Shown here: in pieces, positions 38,518 to 47,576 of the stretch | Position numbering within the stretch: the first letter of the stretch is position 1 | Layout of the letters: each line of letters starts with the position of its first letter | Assembly: GCF_007559275.1 (NCBI RefSeq) | Contig: NZ_VMHK01000003.1 | Coordinates: 160,565 to 224,564 of the forward strand | DNA length: 64,000 bases | Reading direction: 5' to 3' | From: Bifidobacterium apousia | GTDB lineage: Bacteria; Actinomycetota; Actinomycetes; Actinomycetales; Bifidobacteriaceae | Program-made: the position numbers and the translations under genes | Notes under the pieces: generated by a model | What the model was told of the DNA's origin: nothing | The model's database searches: none | Seen by the model: the letters and a program-made list of their open reading frames with translations, nothing else

Positions 38518-40281
38518 GTGAATACTGTCGCACTGCCAGGAATGCTCCGTTCGCCACTGAACGACGACCGCAGCCAGGCATCGCGCTCCACCCGCATATG
38601 GACGGGCCTGGCCGTAGCCATAGGCGCCCTGGTCCTGCTGGGGGCCCTGGCCTATCTGCTGCCCGCCCTGGGCGCGCCCATCGGCCCCGCCGGCGTACCC
38701 TCGCACGTCTCCACCGACCCGGCCAACCTGCCCTACTACGCGCTGCGCTCCCTCTTCCGCATGTTCACGGCCCTGATCATCTCCCTGGTCTTCGCCTTCC
38801 TCTACGGACTGGCCGCCGCGCGCTCCCGTCGCCTGGGCGCCGTGCTCATCCCCCTGCTGGACATCCTGCAGTCGGTGCCCGTCCTGGGCTTTCTGTCGGC
38901 CACCATCTCCATCTGGCTGGTCCTCTTCCCCGGGTCCATCATGGGCGTGGAGGCGGCCTCCATCTTCGCCATCTTCACCAGCCAGGCCTGGAACATGGCC
39001 TTCTCCTTCTATAACTCCCTGACCAGCGAGCCCTCCGACCTGGACGAGGCGGTGAGGCTGATGCGCCTGACCCGCTGGCAGCGCTTCTGGAAGCTGGACG
39101 TGCCCAACTCCATGATTCCCCTGCTCTGGAACTGCATGATGAGCATGGGCGGCGGCTGGTTCTTCCTGACCGCCTCCGAGATGATCTCGGTCAACAACAG
39201 GACCCTGGCCCTGCCCGGCATCGGCTCCTTCGTGGAGGAGGCCACCGCCGAGCAGGACCTGGGCAAGGTGGGCCTGGCCATCCTGACCATGATCGTGGTG
39301 GTGCTGCTGATTGACTTCCTGCTCTGGAAGCCGCTGACCGCCTGGGCCGAGAAGTTCCGCTACACCAGCAGCCAGTCCACCGAGCCCCGGCGCAGCCTGG
39401 TGCTCACGATCATCCGCCTGTCCGGGGTCAAGGACCTGCTGGGCCTGGTGGGCCATCCCCTGGCCGACCTGCTGGACCGGATCACCCGCCCCCTGGGCCG
39501 CACCGGGGCGCGCTGGAGCCGTGGCGGCGGACGCAGGCGGGCAAGCGACCTGGTCTGGTGGGCCTGCCTGGCCCTGATCGGTCTGTGGGGTCTCTGGCAG
39601 CTGGACCGCCTGGTCATCCGCCCGCTGGGCCTGGGCGAGGTCGGCCACGTCTTCCAGCTGGGCCTGCTGACCTTCCTGCGGGTGCTGATCCTGATGGTGG
39701 TCTGCACCATCGTCTGGGTGCCCATCGGCGCCCTGATCGGCATGAATCCGCGCATCTCCCGCTACCTGCAGCCCCTGGTGCAGATCCTGGCCTCCTTCCC
39801 GGCCAACTTCATCTTCCCCTTCGTCACCATGGTCTTCATCATCTGGCGGATCGACATCAACTGGGGCAGCATCCTGCTCATGGCCCTGGGCACCCAGTGG
39901 TACATCCTCTTCAACGTCATCGCCGGAGCCTCGGCCATCCCCGACGACCTGCTGGAGATGTCGCGCAGCCTGGGCCAGAACCGCTGGCAGCGATGGAAGA
40001 CCCTGATCCTGCCGGCCCTGTTCGGCTCCTGGTGTACCGGCGGCATCACAGCGGCCGGCGGGGCCTGGAACGCCTCCATCGTCTCCGAGGTGGTCTCCTA
40101 CGGCAAAACCGAACTGACGGCCAAGGGCCTGGGTGCCTACATCGCCCAGGTGACCGCCACCGGCGACACCCCACGCATCATCCTGGGAGTGGCCGTCATG
40201 AGCATCTTCGTGGTCCTGGCCGACCGATTCTTCTGGTCTCCCCTGCAATCACTGGCACAACGGCGCTATTCCCTGACATGA
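38518..40281 (+). CDS. ABC transporter permease, fused double domain, NitT/TauT type
   Basis: A 587-residue protein with two tandem BPD-type permease halves, about twelve transmembrane helices in all. The ATPase-contact (EAA) loops are DEAVRLMRLTRWQRFWKLDVPNS in the first half and DDLLEMSRSLGQNRWQRWKTLILPAL in the second. The family is annotated for nitrate/sulfonate/taurine, yet the M-box upstream argues for a role tied to Mg2+ status. No substrate-binding protein gene is adjacent. The GTG start follows GGAGGGAGG. The stop overlaps an alternative ATPase start. Confidence 0.88.
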   Translation: MNTVALPGMLRSPLNDDRSQASRSTRIWTGLAVAIGALVLLGALAYLLPALGAPIGPAGVPSHVSTDPANLPYYALRSLFRMFTALIISLVFAFLYGLAAARSRRLGAVLIPLLDILQSVPVLGFLSATISIWLVLFPGSIMGVEAASIFAIFTSQAWNMAFSFYNSLTSEPSDLDEAVRLMRLTRWQRFWKLDVPNSMIPLLWNCMMSMGGGWFFLTASEMISVNNRTLALPGIGSFVEEATAEQDLGKVGLAILTMIVVVLLIDFLLWKPLTAWAEKFRYTSSQSTEPRRSLVLTIIRLSGVKDLLGLVGHPLADLLDRITRPLGRTGARWSRGGGRRRASDLVWWACLALIGLWGLWQLDRLVIRPLGLGEVGHVFQLGLLTFLRVLILMVVCTIVWVPIGALIGMNPRISRYLQPLVQILASFPANFIFPFVTMVFIIWRIDINWGSILLMALGTQWYILFNVIAGASAIPDDLLEMSRSLGQNRWQRWKTLILPALFGSWCTGGITAAGGAWNASIVSEVVSYGKTELTAKGLGAYIAQVTATGDTPRIILGVAVMSIFVVLADRFFWSPLQSLAQRRYSLT

Positions 40282-40301
40282 GAAGTCTGAGAGGTTCGAC
40301 A

Positions 40302-41654
40302 ATGACCAAGATCAATTCCAACGGGATCATCACGGCCGAGCACGTGACCAAAACCTACCAGTCCGACAAGGGCGCGGAGCTGACCGTCCTGGACAACATC
40401 GACTTCACCTTGCACGAGGGCGAGGTTGTGGCCATCCTGGGCCGCTCAGGCGCCGGCAAATCCACCCTGCTGCGCATCCTGGCCGGCTTGGTACCGGCCA
40501 GCAAGGGCAGCGTCGAATACCGGGGCAAGCAGCTGGACGGGCCCAACCCCGGCGTGGCCCTGGTCTTCCAAAGCTTCGCCCTGATGCCCTGGCTGACCGT
40601 CAAGGACAACGTGGAACTGGGCCTGCAGGCCCGGGGCGTACCCAAGAAGGAGCGGGAGAAACTCTCCCTGGCCGCCATCGACGCCATCGGCCTGGACGGC
40701 TTCGAGAGCGCCTACCCCAAGGAGCTCTCCGGCGGCATGCGCCAGCGCGTGGGCATCGCCCGGGCCCTGGTCCTCAAGCCGGATGCCCTCTTCATGGACG
40801 AGCCCTTCTCCGCCCTGGACGTGCTGACCGCCGAGAATCTTCGCCAGGAGGTCCTCAAGGTCTGGTCCGAGGAGGCAGGCAGCGTCAAGTCGGTCCTGAT
40901 CGTCACCCACAACATCGAGGAGGCCGTGGAGATGGCCGACCGGGTCCTGGTCCTGGACTCGCATCCGGGCCGGGTCATCGCCAACGTGCCCATCAACCTG
41001 GACAGGCCTCGGGACAAGCAGTCCGACCTCTTCCAGTCCTGCGTGGACTACCTCTATTCCATCCTGACCGGCCAGCGTGACAGCGAGGACATCCGCCGCC
41101 GTCTGCAGACCAAGGTGCGCAACCGTCAGGCTGTGCGGGACTCGGTCCGGGACGAGGACACCGCCGAGCGCAACCTGCCCGATGCCACCCCCGGTGGTCT
41201 GGCCGGTCTGGCCGACGTCATGGTCAACCAGCCCAACGGCATGGACCTGGCCGACCTGGCCGCCAAGCTCTCCTTCGAGGTGGATGACCTCTTCCCCCTG
41301 ATCGACGCCGGACTCATGCTGGGCATCTTCCAGGCGGACAACGGGCACGTCAGGCTGACCGACCAGGGCCGGGCCTGGCACGACGCGGACATTCTGGAGA
41401 GCAAGGAGATGTTCTCACGGATGCTGATGGATCACGTTCCGCTGATCCGCATCATCGACCGGGCCCTGAAGAACAGCGACGACAAGAGCCTGCACGGCTC
41501 CCTGATCCTGGACCTGCTGCGGGCCCACCACTCGGACAAGGAGGCCGTCCAGCAGTTCGACACCGCCATCACCTGGGGCCGCTACGGCGAGCTCTTCGAC
41601 TACGATGCCGACGACGACCGGCTGACCCTGGACCCGGAGAACCATACCGAGTGA
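40302..41654 (+). CDS. ABC transporter ATPase with C-terminal AAA-associated domain
   Basis: A 450-residue ATPase partner of the fused permease. The NBD (residues ~10-260) has Walker A GRSGAGKSTLL, the Q-loop FQSFALMPW, signature LSGGMRQRVGIARAL and Walker B ALFMDEPFSALD. The C-terminal ~150 residues (PGGLAGLADVMVNQPNGMDLADLAAKLSFEVDDLFPLIDAG onward) are a winged-helix-like AAA-associated domain, a possible regulatory module. ATG 40302 follows GAGAGG; ATG 40278 overlapping the permease stop is the alternative. Confidence 0.88.
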   Translation: MTKINSNGIITAEHVTKTYQSDKGAELTVLDNIDFTLHEGEVVAILGRSGAGKSTLLRILAGLVPASKGSVEYRGKQLDGPNPGVALVFQSFALMPWLTVKDNVELGLQARGVPKKEREKLSLAAIDAIGLDGFESAYPKELSGGMRQRVGIARALVLKPDALFMDEPFSALDVLTAENLRQEVLKVWSEEAGSVKSVLIVTHNIEEAVEMADRVLVLDSHPGRVIANVPINLDRPRDKQSDLFQSCVDYLYSILTGQRDSEDIRRRLQTKVRNRQAVRDSVRDEDTAERNLPDATPGGLAGLADVMVNQPNGMDLADLAAKLSFEVDDLFPLIDAGLMLGIFQADNGHVRLTDQGRAWHDADILESKEMFSRMLMDHVPLIRIIDRALKNSDDKSLHGSLILDLLRAHHSDKEAVQQFDTAITWGRYGELFDYDADDDRLTLDPENHTE

Positions 41655-41695
41655 ACAGTCTCGCAGCTGCGACGGCTGCGGTCCCCTTGGGCTCC

Positions 41696-41701
41696 TAGAA
41701 T
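41696..41701 (+). promoter_or_regulatory. -10 element of the crcB operon
   Basis: TAGAAT lies 7 bp before the first G of the fluoride riboswitch, the expected distance to a transcription start. No convincing -35 box is seen. Confidence 0.45.
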
Positions 41702-41708
41702 GAGCCTC

Positions 41709-41768
41709 GGGCGATGGAACCCGCCCGGGGCTTGAGCCCCGAACCGCAAACTGCTGATAGTTCCTGCA
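41709..41768 (+). ncRNA. Fluoride riboswitch (crcB motif)
   Basis: GGGCGATGG-AACCCGCCC forms the first stem, as in the known fluoride aptamer. An inserted hairpin GGGGCTTGAGCCCC follows, then AACCGCAAACTGCTGATAGTTCCTGC with the conserved CTGAT. GGAAC in the first loop can pair with GTTCC at the 3' end to make the pseudoknot. Two crcB genes follow, which is the classic target. Confidence 0.85.
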
Positions 41769-41862
41769 CCACGATTCGACGACCCGTCTGTGGGCCGGGT
41801 GCAGGCGCATGCCATTCAGCCCGACCCTGCGGACGCTGATCCGTCGGGAACCGAGCCTTTCA

Positions 41863-42300
41863 ATGACCAAACCCCCTACCGGACCTGATATAGCCACAGC
41901 CCTGGTGGTGATACTGGGCGGAGCACTGGGCACCGGCTGCCGGTACGCCCTGAGCCTGCTACCGGGCCAGAGCGGCCCCCTGCATCCAGGAACCCTCCTG
42001 GCCAACCTGATCGCCTGCGCAGGTTACGCCCTGCTGACCGCCTTCCTGGCCGGGCTGCCCAAAAGCACGCATGCGCGCCGAAGGCAACTGACCAACAAGG
42101 GTCTGGGCATGGGCCTGTGCGGAGGACTGTCAACCATGTCCACCCTCTCGCTGGAACTGGTCCAAGGCCTGTCGGGCGGTCAAGTCCAGGTAACCCTTGC
42201 CTACCTGCTCATTTCCTTCGTCGGAGGCCTACTGGTCTCCTGGGCCATGGCAGCGCTGGGAGCACGTCTGTCCGCACACATCCAAGCAGGTGCGCGATGA
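41863..42300 (+). CDS. crcB: CrcB/FluC fluoride channel subunit 1
   Basis: A 145-residue small membrane protein with four helices: ALVVILGGALGTGCRYALSLL, PGTLLANLIACAGYALLTAFL, GLCGGLSTMSTLSLELVQ and the last helix LAYLLISFVGGLLVSWAMA. The GGxxGxxxRY, NLIAC and GGLSTMST motifs are those of Fluc channels, which export F-. The open frame extends to 41809; ATG 41863 starts the conserved part. It overlaps the second crcB by 4 bp, so the two subunits probably form a heterodimer. Confidence 0.9.
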   Translation: MTKPPTGPDIATALVVILGGALGTGCRYALSLLPGQSGPLHPGTLLANLIACAGYALLTAFLAGLPKSTHARRRQLTNKGLGMGLCGGLSTMSTLSLELVQGLSGGQVQVTLAYLLISFVGGLLVSWAMAALGARLSAHIQAGAR

Positions 42301-42677
42301 CCATTACATTTACACTGCTGATCTGCCTGTGCGGCGGCCTGGGGGCCGGACTGCGCTATCTGCTGGACACCCTGGTCAAGGCCCGCTGGCAGGTGGACCT
42401 CCCCCTGTCGACCATGATCATCAACCTGCTGGCCGGATTGGCTGCAGGACTGGTGGCCGCTCTGGCCGCCTTTCACGGACTGCCTAACTGGGGACGCCTG
42501 CTGCTGGCCACAGGACTGCTGGGCGGCTTCTCCACCTTCTCGACGGCGGTCAACGAGGTGCTGGCCCTGGCCCGGCAGAGAAGGCATCTGGCAGCCCTGA
42601 GCTATCTAGCAGCTTCGATCTTTCTGCCACCACTGCTGACGGCCCTAGGTTTCATGCTGGCTGGACCGGGCATGTAG
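42297..42677 (+). CDS. crcB: CrcB/FluC fluoride channel subunit 2
   Basis: A 126-residue four-helix protein: LICLCGGLGAGLRYLLDTLV, PLSTMIINLLAGLAAGLVAAL, ATGLLGGFSTFSTAVNEVLAL and LAASIFLPPLLTALGFMLA. The GGFSTFST motif with the F--coordinating phenylalanines is intact. Translation is coupled to the first crcB (ATGA). Actinobacteria often carry such pairs, in which each subunit faces the opposite way in the membrane. Confidence 0.92.
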   Translation: MTITFTLLICLCGGLGAGLRYLLDTLVKARWQVDLPLSTMIINLLAGLAAGLVAALAAFHGLPNWGRLLLATGLLGGFSTFSTAVNEVLALARQRRHLAALSYLAASIFLPPLLTALGFMLAGPGM

Positions 42678-42688
42678 CGGGTCCAGCC
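42659..42688 (+). terminator. Hairpin at the end of the crcB operon
   Basis: GGCTGGACC pairs with GGTCCAGCC (9 bp, 12-nt loop) across the crcB2 stop codon, in the gap before a convergent gene. There is no T run. Confidence 0.5.
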
Positions 42689-42709
42689 AGCAATCAAGGC
42701 ATTCCAGAA

Positions 42710-43717
42710 TCAGGCGCGAGCCGGTTCAGGACGACCCTGGGCAGAGTCTGCGGCAATCCCCAGCCGGTCGTCATGCCGACGCCACCAGGCGGACAGCACC
42801 GAGCCGGAGATATTGTGCCAGACACTGAAGAAGGTGGAGGGGATGGCCACAATCGGGTCGGCGGCGAAGGCCTGCAGGGCCAGGGTCGCCCCCAGTCCGG
42901 AATCCTGCATGCCCACCTCGAAGGTGATGGCCTTCTGCTGGGCGTAGCGGAACCCCTTCGGGTAGAGGCGGTACATGAGCCGGCTGAAGAGGAAGCCCAG
43001 CCCGTACCCGCACAGGTTGTGAAGCATGACCACCGGCAGGACCAGAGCGGTGGCTGCGGTGAAGAGCTTGGCATGGTTGACGGAGACGACCACGCCGATG
43101 ATGATCAGTATGGCGATCTGCGAGACTGCCGGCAGGGCCACGGTCACCTTCTGAACCTTCTCCTTGAATATGGCGTGGACGGCCAGGCCCAGGGCGATGG
43201 GGATCAGCACCACCTCAAGGGCGGTCAGGAAGAGCTGCTTGGTGGGGATGGCCACATACTGGCTGGCTAGCAGGTTCATCAGCATGGGGATCATGAAGGG
43301 CGCGCACAGCGTGGAAAGCAGGCCTATGGACACATCCAGAGCCACGTCTCCTCGCGACAGGTAGGACATGACGTTGGAGGAGGTCCCCGAGGGGCAGCAG
43401 CCCACCAGGATGACTCCCACGGCGATCATGCCGTCCAGGCGGAAGATGCGGCAGAGCAGCACGGCCAGCAGGGGCATGATCAGGTAATGGGCTATGGTGC
43501 CGACGATGACCATGAGCGGCATCTTGAGGATTCGCTTGAAGTCGTCCAGGCTCAGGGTCAGCCCCATGCCGAAGAGAATAATACTCAGGAAGTAGTTGGT
43601 GTAGCTACGGGCCCAAATGCTAATCTGCGGGACAAAGAAGTTGATGGCGGCCCATGCTAGGACCACCAGAATGAACCACTTAGTCAACCAGTCACTGAAC
43701 CGCTGCACCTTTTGCAT
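42710..43717 (-). CDS. Bile acid:sodium symporter (SBF) family transporter
   Basis: A 335-residue membrane protein with about ten helices. The sodium-site signature VGVILVGCCPSGTSSNVMSYLSRGDVALDVS and the crossover helix ITFEVGMQDSGLGATLALQ are those of the SBF/PanS family. Substrates in bacteria include bile acids, pantothenate and keto acids; none can be assigned here. It is a single gene, convergent with crcB, with an AT-rich upstream region. Confidence 0.9.
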   Translation of the reverse strand: MQKVQRFSDWLTKWFILVVLAWAAINFFVPQISIWARSYTNYFLSIILFGMGLTLSLDDFKRILKMPLMVIVGTIAHYLIMPLLAVLLCRIFRLDGMIAVGVILVGCCPSGTSSNVMSYLSRGDVALDVSIGLLSTLCAPFMIPMLMNLLASQYVAIPTKQLFLTALEVVLIPIALGLAVHAIFKEKVQKVTVALPAVSQIAILIIIGVVVSVNHAKLFTAATALVLPVVMLHNLCGYGLGFLFSRLMYRLYPKGFRYAQQKAITFEVGMQDSGLGATLALQAFAADPIVAIPSTFFSVWHNISGSVLSAWWRRHDDRLGIAADSAQGRPEPARA

Positions 43718-44089
43718 GATTCCTGACCACTTCCTCTCGATAGTTCTCTCTGTGGTAGAGCAAAGTTAGGAAACCCAAGGCCGATACGCAGGTGAATGGC
43801 CACATTTTGGACCTAACTATTCCGGATGCCAAATGTCAATATTGTCAATACTGTTCGCGACTTTTCAATATTTGAAATATGCACAGCAAAACTCGAAGCG
43901 AAGAAAACATTAACGGTTAAGCCTAGACTCGCACACCAGTCCGAACACAGATAAATCGATCCATGAGGAATTCACGTAGGCAAATTAGTTTTCATATTTA
44001 AATCAACATAGATTGAAACAATACCACAATAACATTACTCGATTTAAAAACTTTATTGAGTAACCGTTTTTGAATTGTATCATTGTAGC
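43718..44089. other. AT-rich intergenic region, boundary of foreign DNA
   Basis: About 370 bp without a gene, between two divergent genes. Base composition falls sharply here compared with everything to the left. It contains a perfect palindrome TTTCAA-TAT-TTGAAA at 43863-43877 and a near-repeat TGTCAATATTGTCAATACTG just before it. These could be operator sites. I see no integrase, att repeat or tRNA at the boundary. Confidence 0.5.
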
Positions 44090-46456
44090 ATGAGAGAGAA
44101 TTCAGTGCAGTATTCTTCGTGGCTTTTCGATGAACCGATTACAGACAAGTCCGAGGATGAATATCAACGAGCAGAATATACACAAAACCTCGCAGATGCC
44201 CTCCTTAATAACACGGACTCACATGGACTCATTATTGGTATTCATGGGCCATGGGGATCAGGAAAAACGTCGTTGAAAAATTTGCTTATCAACGCTCTAA
44301 AAGCATCTGAAAACGTAAACGGATGCCATATTATTAAATTCGAACCTTGGATGTACTCTGGCAGCGGTCAGGTAGTTTCTCTTCTATTCAAGCAAATAGC
44401 ACAAACCTTGTCAGGGAAAACCAATTTCTTATATCGAGCAGTTTTACGATTGGCAACGATATCTGATTTTTGGAATCCCTTAATATCTACACTATTTAAA
44501 GCGTTTTCACCAGCCTATTCTTATTCCATTAATTTAATTGCGTCATTCTTTAATAATATCGGTAATTATTTGGCCCCCGACAGCAAGGATCTAAAAGTGC
44601 TTGCTGAACAACGCAGAAAACTCAAGAGGAAACTTAATGCAACTAAAACTAGAATTATTGTATTTATTGATGACCTAGATCGTTTAACAGACAGTGAAAT
44701 AGCCGCTATGCTCCGGGCTGTTAAGGCTGTGGGTGATCTTCCTTATGTGACCTATGTACTCCTATACGATAGATATGTTGTCGCCAAATCTTTAGACAAA
44801 ACATGCCATAACAAGGGTGATGAGTACCTGGAAAAGATAATTCAGGTCCCTATTGGCTTACCAGAACCGCCCAAAGAGGTCGTAGAAAGAATGCTCACGT
44901 CGGAGATACACAGAATCATGCAATCAGACAGACGGGAGACTACGGCCCTGAAAAGTTTGGATTCAAGTTCAATCTCATTTATAGATATCAACCAAACCTG
45001 CATAGCTCCGTATGTTAATAATTTACGCGACGCAATCCGCCTAACAAATGAATTCAAAATACGCTATCAGGTTTTGAAAGACGATGTCGAGCCAGGAGAT
45101 CTGCTAGGAATTACAAGTCTTGAGATCTTTCGACCCAGCCTTTACAGATGGATCATCGAGCACAAAAACCTTTTATGCAGTCATTACGAACCATCAACAT
45201 TAACACCCCGCCTTCCCACAGAAACCGCTATTGAACATCTATCAGATAGACTTAAAGAACTATTGGATAACATGGCTTCGGACAACCAAGAAGCAGGCAA
45301 ACAAGATATGGAAGCCGTCAAAGCTCTATTCCCCTTTGCTAAAGCGTCAACATTGGGCTTCGGTAGTCAGAACAATATTTCTTTATCGTATCTCGACCCG
45401 AATGGAGCAGATCGTCATATCTTTAGACCGGAACATTTTGATGCCTATTTTCGCTTATCGATCGAACAATACAGTCTCCATGAAAGTGAATACAAACAAT
45501 TCCTGCTATATGATGCACTAAGCCCTGCGGATCTGGATAACCACCACTGGAACATCTTCCACAATACCTTATTTGCAGGTAAAGCAGGCAAATACCTTGG
45601 TAATAGTCATAATGATCGAGCTGCAAAATTGATTGAATTTTGCTTTGATCTCGAAGAAAAATACAACAATGTAGACCAAGGATACATGACTTTGAAAGTG
45701 GTTCTCAAGATTCTGAATGCGGGTGATAAATATCCGGATTACGAGGCTCTATTCGATACTGTTACTCAGCAAATCTTAAATTCGGAATCGCCGCTGTCAT
45801 TGCTATTATGCGCATACCTTGCAAGTATAATTCGTATTGAGCTTTGGACAGAAAATAGCGACAAGAAAACTGATAAACAAATTGAATATTTGTCATCAAA
45901 ATTACAGTACATTTCTACGCCAGCTTTTCCTGTTAGAGCTAAGGAGTCAAAAAATAATCTCAACATACTTTGCAGTAAATTCAGAGATCGCCTTAAAATA
46001 TGGAAGTTTAAGTCCTCAGTAAAGCCACTATCGGGCAAAGTCGTGAGTATTTACGCCAACAGCATTCCAGCTTTATTCAGTAAATATGATGAGCTGTATA
46101 AGGCTTTTATTGTTTTCTCGCACGTGGTTGATAAAGCACATTTTGTTATGTTCACACTTGACGCACTTGTACATAAAATTGATGGTGATTATATTATGAA
46201 TTTCCCGCTTTTACAGCAATTAGTCAGTGCAGATGCATACCAAGTAGCTATTACCAAGCTAATTTACGATGTTTCCTTGAGGAATGATATCAGCATAATC
46301 GACATTGGCTCAATAGCTGCATATGGAATTTTACTTAAAAGCGACACGCCAGCAAACTCGGTCTCTGCAAAGAAAGTTGATTTAGTCTTAAAAGAATGGA
46401 AAAAACAAATGAAAACCAATTCGGATACAGATCAATTAGAAACTTATTATTTGTAG
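44090..46456 (+). CDS. KAP-family P-loop NTPase, candidate phage-defence protein
   Basis: A 788-residue protein. Walker A is GPWGSGKTS (residues 53-61) and Walker B IIVFIDDLDRL (D194 region), with the KAP arrangement and a hydrophobic insertion at about residues 115-165 (ISTLFKAFSPAYSYSINLIASFF), as in membrane-attached KAP ATPases. The remaining ~450 residues are an unrecognised helical region. KAP ATPases include PifA of the F plasmid, which blocks phage T7. The gene is far more AT-rich (about 37-40% GC by eye) and uses different codons from its neighbours, a sign of recent transfer. It stands alone; a TTG at 44075 is a weaker start. Confidence 0.8.
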   Translation: MRENSVQYSSWLFDEPITDKSEDEYQRAEYTQNLADALLNNTDSHGLIIGIHGPWGSGKTSLKNLLINALKASENVNGCHIIKFEPWMYSGSGQVVSLLFKQIAQTLSGKTNFLYRAVLRLATISDFWNPLISTLFKAFSPAYSYSINLIASFFNNIGNYLAPDSKDLKVLAEQRRKLKRKLNATKTRIIVFIDDLDRLTDSEIAAMLRAVKAVGDLPYVTYVLLYDRYVVAKSLDKTCHNKGDEYLEKIIQVPIGLPEPPKEVVERMLTSEIHRIMQSDRRETTALKSLDSSSISFIDINQTCIAPYVNNLRDAIRLTNEFKIRYQVLKDDVEPGDLLGITSLEIFRPSLYRWIIEHKNLLCSHYEPSTLTPRLPTETAIEHLSDRLKELLDNMASDNQEAGKQDMEAVKALFPFAKASTLGFGSQNNISLSYLDPNGADRHIFRPEHFDAYFRLSIEQYSLHESEYKQFLLYDALSPADLDNHHWNIFHNTLFAGKAGKYLGNSHNDRAAKLIEFCFDLEEKYNNVDQGYMTLKVVLKILNAGDKYPDYEALFDTVTQQILNSESPLSLLLCAYLASIIRIELWTENSDKKTDKQIEYLSSKLQYISTPAFPVRAKESKNNLNILCSKFRDRLKIWKFKSSVKPLSGKVVSIYANSIPALFSKYDELYKAFIVFSHVVDKAHFVMFTLDALVHKIDGDYIMNFPLLQQLVSADAYQVAITKLIYDVSLRNDISIIDIGSIAAYGILLKSDTPANSVSAKKVDLVLKEWKKQMKTNSDTDQLETYYL

Positions 46457-46733
46457 AATTCACTTACCCGACAGAATGAATCTTGTTTAAGTTGGGCGGG
46501 GGGATCTTCAATACTCATGATAAGTATCATAAAGGTAGATTACCAAAAAAGAAGCGAAGGGACCGGAATAATAGTTGAATGATAATTAACAATTCCAATA
46601 GCTTGCCTAAAAACAATAGATAATCACCCGAAATCTGAGGAAATCGACACAAGCAGACAGAAGATCTTTACATAAGCTTCCATTGAGTATGCACCAAGCT
46701 AGTACAGCTAATCAATGCGCCGAAATGTGTACA

Positions 46734-47522
46734 TTATTTAATAAGAACGGGCGTGCCGGCGGGTACGGACTGCATGATCCATCGAGCGTCGGGCACCGTC
46801 AGTCGGATGCAGCCGTGGGAGCCAGGGCGGATGCCCAGCATGTCGGCCTCCTCCTTGATGTAGCCGCCCTTGGAATCGGTGGGGACCGAATGGAAGAGGA
46901 AGACCCCGTGGTTCAGAAAGCTGGTGTAGTAGCGGGCGCCCATCCCCTCGCCGGGATTGTAGAAGTGGTCGCCGCGCTCGTTCTGGATGCGGAAGCTGCC
47001 CCTGGGCGTGGAGTCATCCATGCCCGTCGAGGCGTACATGGTGTAGAGCAGTTCAGACCCGTCGCGCACATAGACCCGCTGGTCTTGAAGGCTGACCTCC
47101 AGGGAGAGGCCAGGGTGGGCCGCAGGATCCGGGTAATCGACCTGCTGGGAAGGCTTGAGCCAATCAACAGGATGAGCGGAAGTAGCAATAGGGTCTGGCT
47201 TCTGCTGCTTTGTCTGATTCTTTGTGGCCGATGAGGAGGAGGCAGATTTACTGGGATGATGTGCCTTGGGGAATCGTCTGACCGAAACGGTGGATGTGCT
47301 CGAAGCGCCCGCAGCTGTGGTTCGTTCTGCATGGGCTGCATCCACCGGCTGGAACAGGTTGACGATCAGGACTGTCAGCAACAGCGTCAGCAGGGCGCTT
47401 GTCACTACCACAGGCGTGCGGCGGACAGGGTCCAGCAGCCAACGGAGCATGGCAAGCGCACGCCGCTTAAGGCGTCTGCTATCCAATCCCCAGACAGCCA
47501 TGTCCTTCCCCTTCGTCGCCAT
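46734..47522 (-). CDS. L,D-transpeptidase (YkuD domain)
   Basis: A 262-residue membrane-anchored enzyme that makes 3-3 cross-links in peptidoglycan or attaches proteins to it. A basic N-terminus precedes a transmembrane helix at about residues 37-58, then a Ser/Lys-rich linker and the YkuD domain from about 138. The active-site motif is HSV followed by GSHGCIRL with catalytic C238. GC content returns to the genome norm here, marking the right edge of the AT-rich island. ATG 47501 is an alternative start with a better ribosome site. Confidence 0.9.
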   Translation of the reverse strand: MATKGKDMAVWGLDSRRLKRRALAMLRWLLDPVRRTPVVVTSALLTLLLTVLIVNLFQPVDAAHAERTTAAGASSTSTVSVRRFPKAHHPSKSASSSSATKNQTKQQKPDPIATSAHPVDWLKPSQQVDYPDPAAHPGLSLEVSLQDQRVYVRDGSELLYTMYASTGMDDSTPRGSFRIQNERGDHFYNPGEGMGARYYTSFLNHGVFLFHSVPTDSKGGYIKEEADMLGIRPGSHGCIRLTVPDARWIMQSVPAGTPVLIK

Positions 47523-47576
47523 TGAACGAACCTGTATGCACAGTTCATTGTAATGGCAGACGAAAGCGGGAGAGAC

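Noticed and set aside
41661..41672. Palindrome TCGCAGCTGCGA after the ABC ATPase stop
   Set aside because: It does not match the LexA consensus or a terminator with T run; it could be chance in GC-rich DNA.
46457..46733. Small gene in the AT-rich gap after the KAP gene
   Set aside because: No frame with a ribosome site and reasonable length is present; the stretch looks like non-coding island DNA.
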